A stretch of 64,000 bases of DNA from Cytobacillus oceanisediminis 2691 (GTDB taxonomy: Bacteria > Bacillota > Bacilli > Bacillales > Cytobacillaceae), in contig NZ_VEEP01000003.1 of the NCBI RefSeq assembly GCF_007678455.1, positions 449,569 through 513,568 of the forward strand, in the 5' to 3' direction. Shown here one piece after another: positions 25,898 to 34,386 of this stretch. The notes beneath the pieces were generated by a model. That model was not told where the DNA came from and ran no database searches. It was given only the letters and a program-made list of their open reading frames with translations. The position numbers and the translations under genes are program-made. How positions within the stretch are numbered: the first letter of the stretch is position 1; every line of letters begins with the position of its first letter.

Positions 25898-27554
25898 AGA
25901 TTTCAATGATAATCGGCAGGATCATCGGCTTCCTTCTTGTCTGCTGGAAAATATGCTGGCCAACCGCCTTTTTGATTCCCTGCTTGATGACATTCCAGCG
26001 GTGAACATTATCCTCCTGCAGTTCAGTTACAGTCTTCGTAACGAGATTATTCACATCACGCATCAGGTCCTCCGAGTTTTTCACAAACACAAAGCCTCGC
26101 GAAATGGTATCAGGCCCCGAGATTATTTTCCGTTCGGCCTTGCTCAAAGTCAGGACAATCACCAGCATGCCATCCTCGGAAAGCTGCTTGCGGTCCCTGA
26201 GCACGATTTCGCCAACATCCCCGACACTGACACCATCCACATAGGTATCACCAGCCGGAATATTCCGCGTCTGGCGTGCTTCACCATTTTCAATGTCAAC
26301 GATATCCCCATTTTTGATAATGAACGTATGCCCTTGTTCCACTCCCACCGATTCTGCCAATAAACGGTGATGGTGAAGCATCCGGTATTCTCCATGAATC
26401 GGGATAAAATATTTCGGTTTCATCAATGTAAGCATCAGCTTGAGGTCTTCCTGATAGCCATGCCCTGAAACATGCATGCCCGTTGTACTGCCTGAGCCGT
26501 AAATGACTTTCGCACCGAGCCTGAATAAATTGTCGATGATCTTCGATACATCTTTTTCATTCCCTGGAATCGGGGATGCCGCCATGATGACCGTATCTCC
26601 TGGGTATATGTTGACATCACGGTAATTTCCTGTGGAGAGCCGGGATAGTGCCGCCATCGGTTCCCCCTGGCTGCCTGTACAAAGAATGGCCACCTTGCCC
26701 GGGTCCAACTGGTCGACAGCTTGCGGCTGTATCAGCATTCCTTCCGGGACATTCAAGTATCCTCGTTCTATCGCAACATCCACAACATTCACCATGCTCC
26801 TGCCAAGCAAGACAAGCTTCCTGTCTGTTTTGATTGCTGCTTCGACAACCTGCTGTACCCTGTTCACATTCGAGGCGAAAGTAGAAACAAAAATTTTGCC
26901 TTCCGCCTTCATGAACGCCTCTTCCAAATGGCCGGCAACCATCCGTTCAGATGGTGTCAATCCTGTCCGTTCTGCATTTGTGCTCTCAGAAAGCAAGGCC
27001 AAAACACCATCTGTCCCGATCCTCGCCATTTTATGGATTTCCGATTGTTCATCATTCGCAGGGGTAAGGTCGAATTTGAAGTCTCCTGTATGGACGACAT
27101 TCCCTTCAGGAGTTTGGAAAACAATCCCGAGGCAATCCGGTATGCTGTGGCTCACTTTGAAAAAGGAAACCTTGACCTTGCCGAAATCCAGTTCTGAATC
27201 TGAATTGATTTTCTTCAGTTCCGTACCTCTTAATAGCTTGTGCTCACTCAGTTTCAACTCGATTAATCCAAGCGTGAAATCTGTCGCATATACAGGCGTC
27301 TTAAGCTTTTTGAAAAAATAAGGAACACCGCCAATATGATCCTCATGTCCATGAGTCACAATCAACCCGCGGATTTTTTCCCGATTTTCCTCCAGAAAGG
27401 TCATTTCAGGGATGATCAAATCTATTCCGAGCAAACTCTCATCAGGAAACTTGCCTCCGCAATCAATCACAAAAATATCGTCCTCATACTGGACAACATA
27501 CATATTTTTGCCGATTTCATTGATGCCGCCCAGGGCAAAGATAGATAAAGTCAC
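25896..27554 (-). CDS. RNase J family ribonuclease
   Basis: About 552 residues of the metallo-beta-lactamase/beta-CASP RNase J family: HGHEDHIGG (metal ligands, about 75-83), SHSIPD, HTGDFKFD, SGHG and the C-terminal TRRKPMILPIIIEI. RNase J has 5'-3' exo- and endonuclease activity in mRNA decay. It keeps the full HxHxDH set, unlike B. subtilis J2 (HGHDEN), and differs from J1 in many positions, so it may be a third paralogue. The GTG at 27554 follows TAGGAGG; the open frame upstream to 27659 lacks support. Confidence 0.88.
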   Translation of the reverse strand: MTLSIFALGGINEIGKNMYVVQYEDDIFVIDCGGKFPDESLLGIDLIIPEMTFLEENREKIRGLIVTHGHEDHIGGVPYFFKKLKTPVYATDFTLGLIELKLSEHKLLRGTELKKINSDSELDFGKVKVSFFKVSHSIPDCLGIVFQTPEGNVVHTGDFKFDLTPANDEQSEIHKMARIGTDGVLALLSESTNAERTGLTPSERMVAGHLEEAFMKAEGKIFVSTFASNVNRVQQVVEAAIKTDRKLVLLGRSMVNVVDVAIERGYLNVPEGMLIQPQAVDQLDPGKVAILCTGSQGEPMAALSRLSTGNYRDVNIYPGDTVIMAASPIPGNEKDVSKIIDNLFRLGAKVIYGSGSTTGMHVSGHGYQEDLKLMLTLMKPKYFIPIHGEYRMLHHHRLLAESVGVEQGHTFIIKNGDIVDIENGEARQTRNIPAGDTYVDGVSVGDVGEIVLRDRKQLSEDGMLVIVLTLSKAERKIISGPDTISRGFVFVKNSEDLMRDVNNLVTKTVTELQEDNVHRWNVIKQGIKKAVGQHIFQQTRRKPMILPIIIEI

Positions 27555-27674
27555 ATTATATCCTCCTAAACGTAATCGATTTTGATAGTATTGCCCATTG
27601 TTTTTCCGATTATTTCGTCTTGAAGAGGAAAAGCCTATCTTTTCTATACCCTTTTCCATGGGGTGAATATGCTT

Positions 27675-27770
27675 ATAAGCGAAAAACTCATTTTATTGGC
27701 GGAGTTCACAATTTTTTTTGGCGATAAATTAAATTTATTGGCGACTTGGAAAAAAGCGCGCATTTTTTCC
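27675..27770. repeat. degenerate ~21-bp repeats
   Basis: Roughly four units of 20-22 bp share (A/T)TTGGCG or AAGCGA: the GGCG cores fall at about 27698, 27720 and 27740, in AT-rich DNA upstream of the RNase J gene. Period and core are clear by eye but sequence identity is low. Confidence 0.45.
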
Positions 27771-27785
27771 AAATTTATAATCATA

Positions 27786-27826
27786 TAAAAAGGCCAATCC
27801 ACCTGCCAGCGAATTAGCCTTTTTTC
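27786..27826 (-). terminator. hmgA operon terminator
   Basis: On the minus strand AAAAAGGCTAAT pairs with ATTGGCCTTTTT across a 13-nt loop just after the hmgA stop, ending in a T run. Confidence 0.75.
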
Positions 27827-28984
27827 CTATTTCTCAATCCATGTATACATATACTGATCATCTTCAATATCTTTAGCTTTTTTAACGGTCTTCAGCGGGC
27901 GGAAGGTATCAATCATGACGGCAAGCTCAAGTGTCTCTTTCTTGCCGATGCTTGCTTCAGTCTTACCCGGATGCGGACCATGCGGGATTCCGCTTGGGTG
28001 CAAAGTGATCGAACCTTCCTTGATGCCTTTCCGGCTCATGAAATTTCCTTCTACATAGTACAACAGTTCATCACTGTTGACGTTGCTATGGTAGTAAGGC
28101 GCCGGAATCGCTTCAGGATGGTAATCGTAAAGCCTCGGCACAAACGAACAAACTACATAGTTATGTCCTTCGAATGTCTGATGGACCGGAGGCGGCTGGT
28201 GGATACGGCCAGTGATCGGCTCGAAGTCCTCGATATTGAAGGCCCACGGATACAGATATCCATCCCAGCCGACGACATCAAGCGGATGATGGTTCAGCAC
28301 ATGGCGGTGAAGATGCCCGCGCGTCTTTGTAATAACCTCGTGTTCCCCTTTTTCAGAGACCGTTTCCAATGTCTCTGGTCCGCGGATATCACGCTCGCAG
28401 AATGGGCTGTGTTCAAGCAGCTGGCCATATTCGTTGCGATATCGGCGCGGTGTCGTAATCTGGCTGAACGATTCCACAATAAGCGCTTTCGTCATTTCTA
28501 AACCGTCAGGCACCACCCTGTAAATCGTGCCAATCGGAATCACTACATAATCTCCCGGCTGATAATTCAAAGTCCCAAACATCGTTTCAATCTTACCTGA
28601 TCCATGGTGGAAAAAGAACATTTCATCTCCATCGCCATTTCGGTAAAATTGTTTCATTGGTTCATCAATACTGGCAAAACCAATGAGCAGATCGTCATTG
28701 CCAAGTATATATTCTCTTCCGCTGAGGGCGTCACCTTTTGCCGTAATCTGATCAGTCAGAAAATGCCTGTGATTCAGCGATCCCTGCTCCTCATATTCAG
28801 GCAAATAACTGCCGATCAATTCGCTTTTTACTACTTCAGTCGGCATATGGTGGTGATAAAGGATCGACTGAGTACCGGAAAAGCCCTTTGTTCCCATTAC
28901 CTGCTCACGGAATAGCGAACCATCCTCTTTTTTAAAAATGGTATGGCGTTTCTTCGGGATTTCTCCCATCTGACGGTAGTACAT
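27827..28984 (-). CDS. hmgA: homogentisate 1,2-dioxygenase
   Basis: 385 residues, cupin fold, the short bacterial form. Homogentisate plus O2 gives maleylacetoacetate, the ring-opening step of tyrosine degradation. Iron ligands are likely in HPSGIPHGPHPG and YHSNVNSDELLYYVEG, with MFFFHHGSGK in the N-terminal barrel. Last gene of the hpd operon, 15 bp after the fumarylacetoacetate hydrolase gene, with AAGGTGG as ribosome site. Confidence 0.92.
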   Translation of the reverse strand: MYYRQMGEIPKKRHTIFKKEDGSLFREQVMGTKGFSGTQSILYHHHMPTEVVKSELIGSYLPEYEEQGSLNHRHFLTDQITAKGDALSGREYILGNDDLLIGFASIDEPMKQFYRNGDGDEMFFFHHGSGKIETMFGTLNYQPGDYVVIPIGTIYRVVPDGLEMTKALIVESFSQITTPRRYRNEYGQLLEHSPFCERDIRGPETLETVSEKGEHEVITKTRGHLHRHVLNHHPLDVVGWDGYLYPWAFNIEDFEPITGRIHQPPPVHQTFEGHNYVVCSFVPRLYDYHPEAIPAPYYHSNVNSDELLYYVEGNFMSRKGIKEGSITLHPSGIPHGPHPGKTEASIGKKETLELAVMIDTFRPLKTVKKAKDIEDDQYMYTWIEK

Positions 28985-28999
28985 GAATCCACCTTCTTT

Positions 29000-29923
29000 C
29001 TAGTCTTCAATAATTTTATTTTTAAGGGCACCCAGTCCCTCAATCTCAAGTTCGACTTCATCGCCAGGCTCCAGCCAGCGGTGCACGTCACTGCCAAGCT
29101 CGAGTATGCAGCCTGTTCCGACAGTGCCTGAGCCAATCACTTCACCCGGGTACAGCGTCGTCCCCGCCGAAGCACGTTCAATCATCTCTCCAAAGGAATA
29201 ATAAAGATCCTTCATATTGCCAGAAGAGAGCTCTCTGCCATTCACTCTTGCTTTCATTTGCAGGTCATATCCTTTGCCGGCTTTACGTGATTCCAGCTCA
29301 TCCTTTGTAACTAGATATGGACCGAAGGATGTGGCAAAATCCTTTCCTTTTGCCGGACCAAGTCCGACCTTCATTTCCTTCCTCTGAAGGTCTCGCGCAC
29401 TCCAGTCATTCATGACCATAAAACCAAAAATATGCTGTTCGGCATCTTCGGCTTTTATGTTGCGGCCTTCTTTTCCGATGACACAGGCGATTTCAAGCTC
29501 GTAATCCAGCCACTCGCATGTGCGCGGCCGCCTGATTTCTTCTTCAGGATCCTTGATTGCGAGATGGTTGGTAAAATAAAAAACGGGGATCTCATACCAT
29601 TCCGGAATCATCTCAAGTCCTCGGTTCTCCCGGGCAGTTTTTACATGCTGTTCAAAGGCGTAGAAATCACGGACGCTCTTCGGGTTATGCAGCGGCGCTT
29701 TCAACCTGACTTCTTTCAGCAGATATGTTCCCGTTTCGCTGTCCAATAGTGCTTGATCCTGTTTGATATATTCCAAATGTTCTTCATGATTATCAAGGAA
29801 TGACAGCATATTTTCCGGCAAATGCCCATTGGTTGCTTCATGCATATCCACGGCTTCATTGCGTGAATTAATCCAGCCGGCACGGATGGAACCATCTTTT
29901 TTCAAAAACGTTATGAATTTCAT
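29000..29923 (-). CDS. fumarylacetoacetate hydrolase family protein
   Basis: 307 residues with the FAH fold: WLDYELEIACVIGKEGRNI (metal-binding Glu pair), GFMVMNDWSARDLQ, KGKDFATSFGPYLVT and a GEVIGSGTVGTG tail. In this operon it should cleave fumarylacetoacetate to fumarate and acetoacetate, the last tyrosine step. No maleylacetoacetate isomerase is encoded nearby, so either another gene supplies it or the hydrolase accepts the maleyl form. AATAGGTGATG precedes the ATG. Confidence 0.9.
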   Translation of the reverse strand: MKFITFLKKDGSIRAGWINSRNEAVDMHEATNGHLPENMLSFLDNHEEHLEYIKQDQALLDSETGTYLLKEVRLKAPLHNPKSVRDFYAFEQHVKTARENRGLEMIPEWYEIPVFYFTNHLAIKDPEEEIRRPRTCEWLDYELEIACVIGKEGRNIKAEDAEQHIFGFMVMNDWSARDLQRKEMKVGLGPAKGKDFATSFGPYLVTKDELESRKAGKGYDLQMKARVNGRELSSGNMKDLYYSFGEMIERASAGTTLYPGEVIGSGTVGTGCILELGSDVHRWLEPGDEVELEIEGLGALKNKIIED

Positions 29924-29931
29924 GTCATCAC

Positions 29932-30543
29932 CTATTTCCTTTGCAGCTCAAAGGTCCTGGCAAGCGGCAGCGTGTACGTTGCGCCAGCCAGCCTGCCGAC
30001 CGGGTTCAGCTTTTCTGAATTGATCCTGCCATTTTCATATAAATCATCGTCGACATGTACATGAACGACTTTTCCAATTACAAGGCTGCCGGCACCAGCT
30101 TCGTCCTGCCCGAAATGGAGGACCTGATCAAGTTCACACTCAAGGTGTACCCTGGACTCCCGGACCCTCGGGGGTTTAACAACGGCACTTTCTGTCTTTG
30201 TCAGACCAGAGGCCTCAAACTCATCAACATCAGATGGGAATTCAGTTGCGCAATCATTCATTTGTTGGATGAAATCCTTACTGACAATATTGATGACAAA
30301 CTGTTTCGTTGCTTCAATATTGTTCAATGTATCCTTCTTCGCTCCATCCGTCCCTCGCCTCATCGGAGAAAAGCAGACCATCATCGGATTGGCGCTGATG
30401 ACGGTGAAAAAACTGAAAGGCGCCAGATTGGTAGTTCCGTTTTCATCCTGGCTTGAGACGAATGCGATTGGGCGAGGCAGCACCGAACCCTGCAAAAGTT
30501 TATATGCGTCTTTCCATTCGAGACTGTCTGTTTTGATTTCCAA
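29932..30543 (-). CDS. flavin reductase family protein
   Basis: 203 residues of the DIM6/NTAB FMN-binding split-barrel type: GSVLPRPIAFVSSQDENG at the N-terminus, APFSFFTVISANPMMVCFSP, and NPVGRLAGATYTL at the end. Such proteins bind FMN and often reduce flavin for a monooxygenase; here no partner monooxygenase is adjacent, so its part in tyrosine breakdown is unclear. It starts at a TTG with AGGAG immediately next to it, an unusually tight spacing, three bases after the aminotransferase stop. Confidence 0.82.
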   Translation of the reverse strand: MEIKTDSLEWKDAYKLLQGSVLPRPIAFVSSQDENGTTNLAPFSFFTVISANPMMVCFSPMRRGTDGAKKDTLNNIEATKQFVINIVSKDFIQQMNDCATEFPSDVDEFEASGLTKTESAVVKPPRVRESRVHLECELDQVLHFGQDEAGAGSLVIGKVVHVHVDDDLYENGRINSEKLNPVGRLAGATYTLPLARTFELQRK

Positions 30544-30546
30544 CTC

Positions 30547-31638
30547 CTACACCGCCCTTTCGTGAAAATGCTGGCTGACGACGTGCAGGATGAATTCATG
30601 ATCCTCACGGGTGCCAAGTGTGATCCTGAACGCTTCCTTATAGCCAGGAAGCTTCATCTGGCGGACAAGGACACCGTTCTCTGTCAGTGTCTGGATGACG
30701 GGAGTGTTCGTGTAAGCAAAAAGGAAATTGGATTGTGAAGGGAAACTCTGAATCTCCAACTCCCTGAACTTTTTACGGAGGAATTCCCGTTCTGCACTAT
30801 TTTTTGCTGCGCAATCCTTTACGAAGTCCTGATCCCCAATTGCTGCCATGGCCGCAGCCTGCGCCAGCTGGTTCACATTGAATACATCCCTGACTTTATG
30901 AAGCTCTTTTGCGATTTCCGGATGCATGATTCCATAGCCTATCCTCAGGCTAGCAAGACCATAGATTTTCGAAAAGGTCCTTAAGATGGCGAGATTTTCA
31001 TATTGATCAAGCAGAGGCATCGAATCCAGAAAGTCCTCGGAATCGGTGTATTCAAAGTATGCTTCATCCATTACGACCAGTACTTTTGATGGCACATTGC
31101 CGATAAAAGAAAGCAGCTCCTGTTTCGCAACAATCGTACCTGTCGGATTGTTTGGATTGCAGACAAATACCAGCTTCGTTTTTTCAGTGATGGCTTCAAG
31201 CATTGCATTCAGGTCATGCCGTCCTTCAATCATCGGAACAGTGACCGCTTTTCCGCCTTCTATAAGGACATTCGTTTTATAGCGTGGAAACGTTACTTCT
31301 GCCATAACCGCTTCATCATTTTTATCGATATAGGCTCGTGTCAGCAGCCGGATGATTTCCTCTGATCCATTAGAAACCAGAAAGTGCTCCGGTTCCAATC
31401 CATAATGTGCTGACAGCTTTTCGGTGATGCCTGAAGTCATTCCGTCTGGATAAAATGCCAGATTCCCAGATGCCTGCAGGATCGCTTCTCGCACCTTTGG
31501 TGAAGTCCCATAAACATTTTCGTTATCAGATAGTTTCCTTACTGTTGTAAGCTTGTATTGTTCTTTGATTTCCTCAATTGTCTGGCCGAGGGCATATGGT
31601 GTGATCCCTTCAAGTTCTGCTCTAGCATTTACCTTCAT
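30547..31638 (-). CDS. PLP aminotransferase (HisC-like aromatic aminotransferase)
   Basis: 363 residues of fold-type I class II aminotransferase: NPNNPTGTIV, VVMDEAYFEY, TFSKIYGLASLRIGYG with the PLP lysine in SK, and a C-terminal FRITLGTRED. It resembles histidinol-phosphate aminotransferases, which often act on aromatic amino acids. In this operon it most likely converts tyrosine to 4-hydroxyphenylpyruvate for Hpd. The ATG at 31638 has GGGGG six nt upstream; the longer frame to 31878 overlaps hpd and is rejected. Confidence 0.88.
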   Translation of the reverse strand: MKVNARAELEGITPYALGQTIEEIKEQYKLTTVRKLSDNENVYGTSPKVREAILQASGNLAFYPDGMTSGITEKLSAHYGLEPEHFLVSNGSEEIIRLLTRAYIDKNDEAVMAEVTFPRYKTNVLIEGGKAVTVPMIEGRHDLNAMLEAITEKTKLVFVCNPNNPTGTIVAKQELLSFIGNVPSKVLVVMDEAYFEYTDSEDFLDSMPLLDQYENLAILRTFSKIYGLASLRIGYGIMHPEIAKELHKVRDVFNVNQLAQAAAMAAIGDQDFVKDCAAKNSAEREFLRKKFRELEIQSFPSQSNFLFAYTNTPVIQTLTENGVLVRQMKLPGYKEAFRITLGTREDHEFILHVVSQHFHERAV

Positions 31639-31708
31639 GTTCATCCCCCATTTTTCAATTCGCCGTTTATGACAAAAGGGAGCAATCCGCCCCCTTTTAT
31701 CCCGGTCT

Positions 31709-32827
31709 TTATAGGTTGCCGCGTCGTTCCTGTTCACGTTCAATCGATTCGAATAGTGCCTTGAAGTTGCCTTCTCCAAACCCTCTCGCGCCTTTACGCT
31801 GGATGATTTCGATGAAAAGAGTTGGGCGGTCGACGATTGGCTTTGTGAAGATTTGCAGCAGATAGCCCTCATCATCACGGTCTACTAAAATACTAAGCTC
31901 TTTCAGCTTCTCGATTTCTTCGTCAATTTCACCAACACGCTCTGACAGCATTTCATAGTAAGAATCAGGAGTGTTTAGGAACTCAACGCCGTTTTCACGC
32001 AATTGTGATACCGTGCTGACAATGTCTTCTGTTAAAATCGCAAGGTGCTGGACGCCAGGACCATTGTAAAATTCAAGGTATTCCTGGATCTGTGATTTGC
32101 GCTTTCCTTCAGCCGGCTCATTAATCGGGAATTTAATCCGGCCTCCATTATGCATAACCTTGGACATTAGCGCTGAATACTCAGTCACAATGTCCTTATC
32201 TGTGAAGTGCTTCATTTCCTTGAAGCCCATGACGTTCGCGTAATAATTCACCCATTCTTCCATTCTCTCAACATTGCCGACAACATGGTCGATGCCGATG
32301 AAACCTGCTTCATTGACCGGAACTGTTGTTGTATGTTCAACAAATCCTGGCATGAAAAGACCTTTATAATTCTTCCGCTCAACCAGTGTATGGATGGTAT
32401 CACCGTATGTACCGATGACCGCCTTTTTCAAGACACCATTTTCATCCGAGACCTCATGCGGCGGCTGGATTTCGATTGCTCCGCGGCTGACCGCTCCCTC
32501 GTAGGCCTTCTCGACATCATCCACTGCCAGTGCGATATCCTTCACGCCATCTCCGTGCGTTTTCACAAACTGTGCTACACGGGATGAGTCATTATAAGTT
32601 CCAGTTACCACAAGACGGATTTTGCGCTGTTGCAGCACATAGGACGTCGTTTCCCGGTTACCTGTTTCAAGTCCTGAATAAGCGACTACTTTAAAGCCAA
32701 AAGCTGTCTGGAAAAAATGTGAGGCCTGCTTGGCATTGCCTACATAGAGTTCCAAATAATCTACATCCTGTACCGGAAAAAAATCTTCTGTTGTCTGGCC
32801 AGATACCATTACCTTCTCTTGCATCAT
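31709..32827 (-). CDS. hpd: 4-hydroxyphenylpyruvate dioxygenase
   Basis: 372 residues with two VOC domains: an N-terminal one (DYLELYVGNAKQASHFF) and a catalytic C-terminal one with the 2-His/1-Glu iron site in GIDHVVGNVE, GVQHLAILTED and FIEIIQRKGARGF. Converts 4-hydroxyphenylpyruvate to homogentisate. First gene of the operon hpd-aminotransferase-flavin reductase-FAH-hmgA, with AGGAGG before the ATG and a promoter with an inverted repeat upstream. Confidence 0.95.
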   Translation of the reverse strand: MMQEKVMVSGQTTEDFFPVQDVDYLELYVGNAKQASHFFQTAFGFKVVAYSGLETGNRETTSYVLQQRKIRLVVTGTYNDSSRVAQFVKTHGDGVKDIALAVDDVEKAYEGAVSRGAIEIQPPHEVSDENGVLKKAVIGTYGDTIHTLVERKNYKGLFMPGFVEHTTTVPVNEAGFIGIDHVVGNVERMEEWVNYYANVMGFKEMKHFTDKDIVTEYSALMSKVMHNGGRIKFPINEPAEGKRKSQIQEYLEFYNGPGVQHLAILTEDIVSTVSQLRENGVEFLNTPDSYYEMLSERVGEIDEEIEKLKELSILVDRDDEGYLLQIFTKPIVDRPTLFIEIIQRKGARGFGEGNFKALFESIEREQERRGNL

Positions 32828-32867
32828 AAAACCTCCTGTTAAAAATATTTAAAATATTTAAAATAAT

Positions 32868-32900
32868 TTTATAGTAATTCTATCTGCTCTCTCAAGAGCA
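32868..32900 (-). promoter_or_regulatory. hpd promoter with overlapping inverted repeat
   Basis: On the minus strand TTGAGA (32890-32895), 16 nt, TATAAA (32868-32873). The -35 lies inside a perfect 16-bp inverted repeat TGCTCT-TGAG-AGAGCA (32885-32900), a likely operator, distinct from the palindrome used by the paa genes. Confidence 0.6.
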
Positions 32901-32947
32901 CGATGTAAAGCTATAATGCTTTTATGTGGTGAAGAATTCTGATTGGA

Positions 32948-34375
32948 TTACTTCAATTCAAGAAGCATCATCTTCGGATTCTCGATTAACTGGGCGAAGC
33001 GGTTTGTAAATGCTACTGCTGTTGCACCATCGGCTACCCGGTGGTCAAAAGCCATCGACAGATTCATGATCGATCGGATCGCAATTTCATCTTGTTCCGT
33101 CACGACGGGACGTTTCTTTGTTTTATGGAAAGAAACAAGCGCTGTCTGCGGGTGCTGGATGATTGGGGTTGCGCCGATGCTGCCGCCGAGAGGTCCAACA
33201 TTGCTCACCGTGAATGTACCGTCTGAGATATCTTTGACCTTGAGCTTGTCATTCAGGGCAAGCTTTGTCAGCTGCTTCATCTCTTCATGAATTTGTTTCA
33301 GGTTCTTCTTCTCGACATTCCTGATGACCGGGACAATCAGTCCTTCTGGAGTGTCCACGGCAATCCCGATATGATGTTCACGAAGCAGCTGGATGCTTTC
33401 ATTTTCTTCATCCAGCTTTGCATTGAACACCGGAAATTCTTTCAGCCCGATCGAAAGGGCTTTTATAAAGAAGGCAGTCGCTGAGATGGAATTTCCTGAT
33501 GCCTTGATCTCTTCCCTTAATGCAATCAGTTCACTGACATCCACTTCCTCGAAATGGGTGCAATGCGGAATGGTATACAGAGACTGAACCATCTTTTTGG
33601 CAATCTGCTTTCTGCGTCCCCGGAAGGGCAGGATATCTCCGGAAGTTTCCGCAGTATCATTCTGTACATCTTCGGTATATGCTCTTTCAGTCACAGCCAG
33701 GTGTTCAGAATGGCCTCTGCCGGTTTCTTCAGAACTACCTTCCGAAAACTTCACAGCCCGTCTTTCGGAACCTGCTTCTGAAACACTCGGAGCCACCTGT
33801 TCGGAACCAGATTGTGAAACCTTCGCAACCTGCAGTTCGGAACCAGCTTCCGAACCATTCACAGGCTTGCTGTCTCGTAAACTGGCAAAAGCTAATACAT
33901 CCTGGTCTGTGATCCGCCCAGCCGGTCCAGTACCTATGACCTCCATAATATTCACACCATTTTCCCGGGCGATTTTCCTTGTATATGGAGAAGCAAGAAT
34001 CCTTCCAAGACGAACACTGACACCAACGGGTACAGCAGGCTCTGCAGGTCTGCCAAGAACTTCTACTGCTTCTGCAGGCTTTGTTTCCTCATCCCCAGCT
34101 TCCCTGACTTTTTGCAGCCCAACATTTGCTCCCAATCCGGATTGGTCTTCAATAATCAACAGTGACGTCCCTACTTTTACCGTTTGTCCTTGTTTCAATA
34201 ATAATTCTTTTACAACACCGGAACAGGGTGCCGGAATCTCAGCGGTCATCTTGTCGGTCTGGACTTCCACCAACGGATCATCGGCCTTGACTAAGTCGCC
34301 AGGCTTCACCAGGTAACAATTAATGTCCGCTTCGGTCATCCCTTCTCCAATGTCGTGGAGTTTCACTTCAACCAT
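32948..34375 (-). CDS. 2-oxoacid dehydrogenase E2 (dihydrolipoyl acyltransferase)
   Basis: 475 residues: one lipoyl domain (about 1-75, lipoyl lysine in VQTDKMTAE), a Ser/Glu/Gly-rich linker, a subunit-binding domain (ASPYTRKIARENGVNI, about 125-160), a second linker built of 12-residue repeats, and the acyltransferase domain with the His motif AFDHRVADGA near the end. It transfers the acyl group to CoA. The family includes branched-chain and pyruvate complexes; next to phenylalanine dehydrogenase it may serve phenylpyruvate. ATG at 34375 chosen for AGGAGG at 7 nt; the TTG at 34381 is too close. Last gene of its operon. Confidence 0.88.
   Translation of the reverse strand: MVEVKLHDIGEGMTEADINCYLVKPGDLVKADDPLVEVQTDKMTAEIPAPCSGVVKELLLKQGQTVKVGTSLLIIEDQSGLGANVGLQKVREAGDEETKPAEAVEVLGRPAEPAVPVGVSVRLGRILASPYTRKIARENGVNIMEVIGTGPAGRITDQDVLAFASLRDSKPVNGSEAGSELQVAKVSQSGSEQVAPSVSEAGSERRAVKFSEGSSEETGRGHSEHLAVTERAYTEDVQNDTAETSGDILPFRGRRKQIAKKMVQSLYTIPHCTHFEEVDVSELIALREEIKASGNSISATAFFIKALSIGLKEFPVFNAKLDEENESIQLLREHHIGIAVDTPEGLIVPVIRNVEKKNLKQIHEEMKQLTKLALNDKLKVKDISDGTFTVSNVGPLGGSIGATPIIQHPQTALVSFHKTKKRPVVTEQDEIAIRSIMNLSMAFDHRVADGATAVAFTNRFAQLIENPKMMLLELK
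33728..33871. repeat. 36-bp in-frame tandem repeats inside the E2 gene
   Basis: Four units begin at 33728, 33764, 33800 and 33836 (TTCxGAAC starts), an exact 36-bp period. They encode diverged 12-residue repeats such as SEAGSERRAVKF and SQSGSEQVAPSV in the linker before the catalytic domain. Confidence 0.8.
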
Positions 34376-34386
34376 CGGCAAGCCTC

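Noticed and set aside
30547-31878. Long N-terminal version of the aminotransferase
   Set aside because: The extra 80 codons overlap hpd and look non-native; the ATG at 31638 has a ribosome site and a standard N-terminus.
33597-34316. 239-codon plus-strand frame
   Set aside because: Antisense to the E2 gene and open because of the repetitive, biased linker codons.
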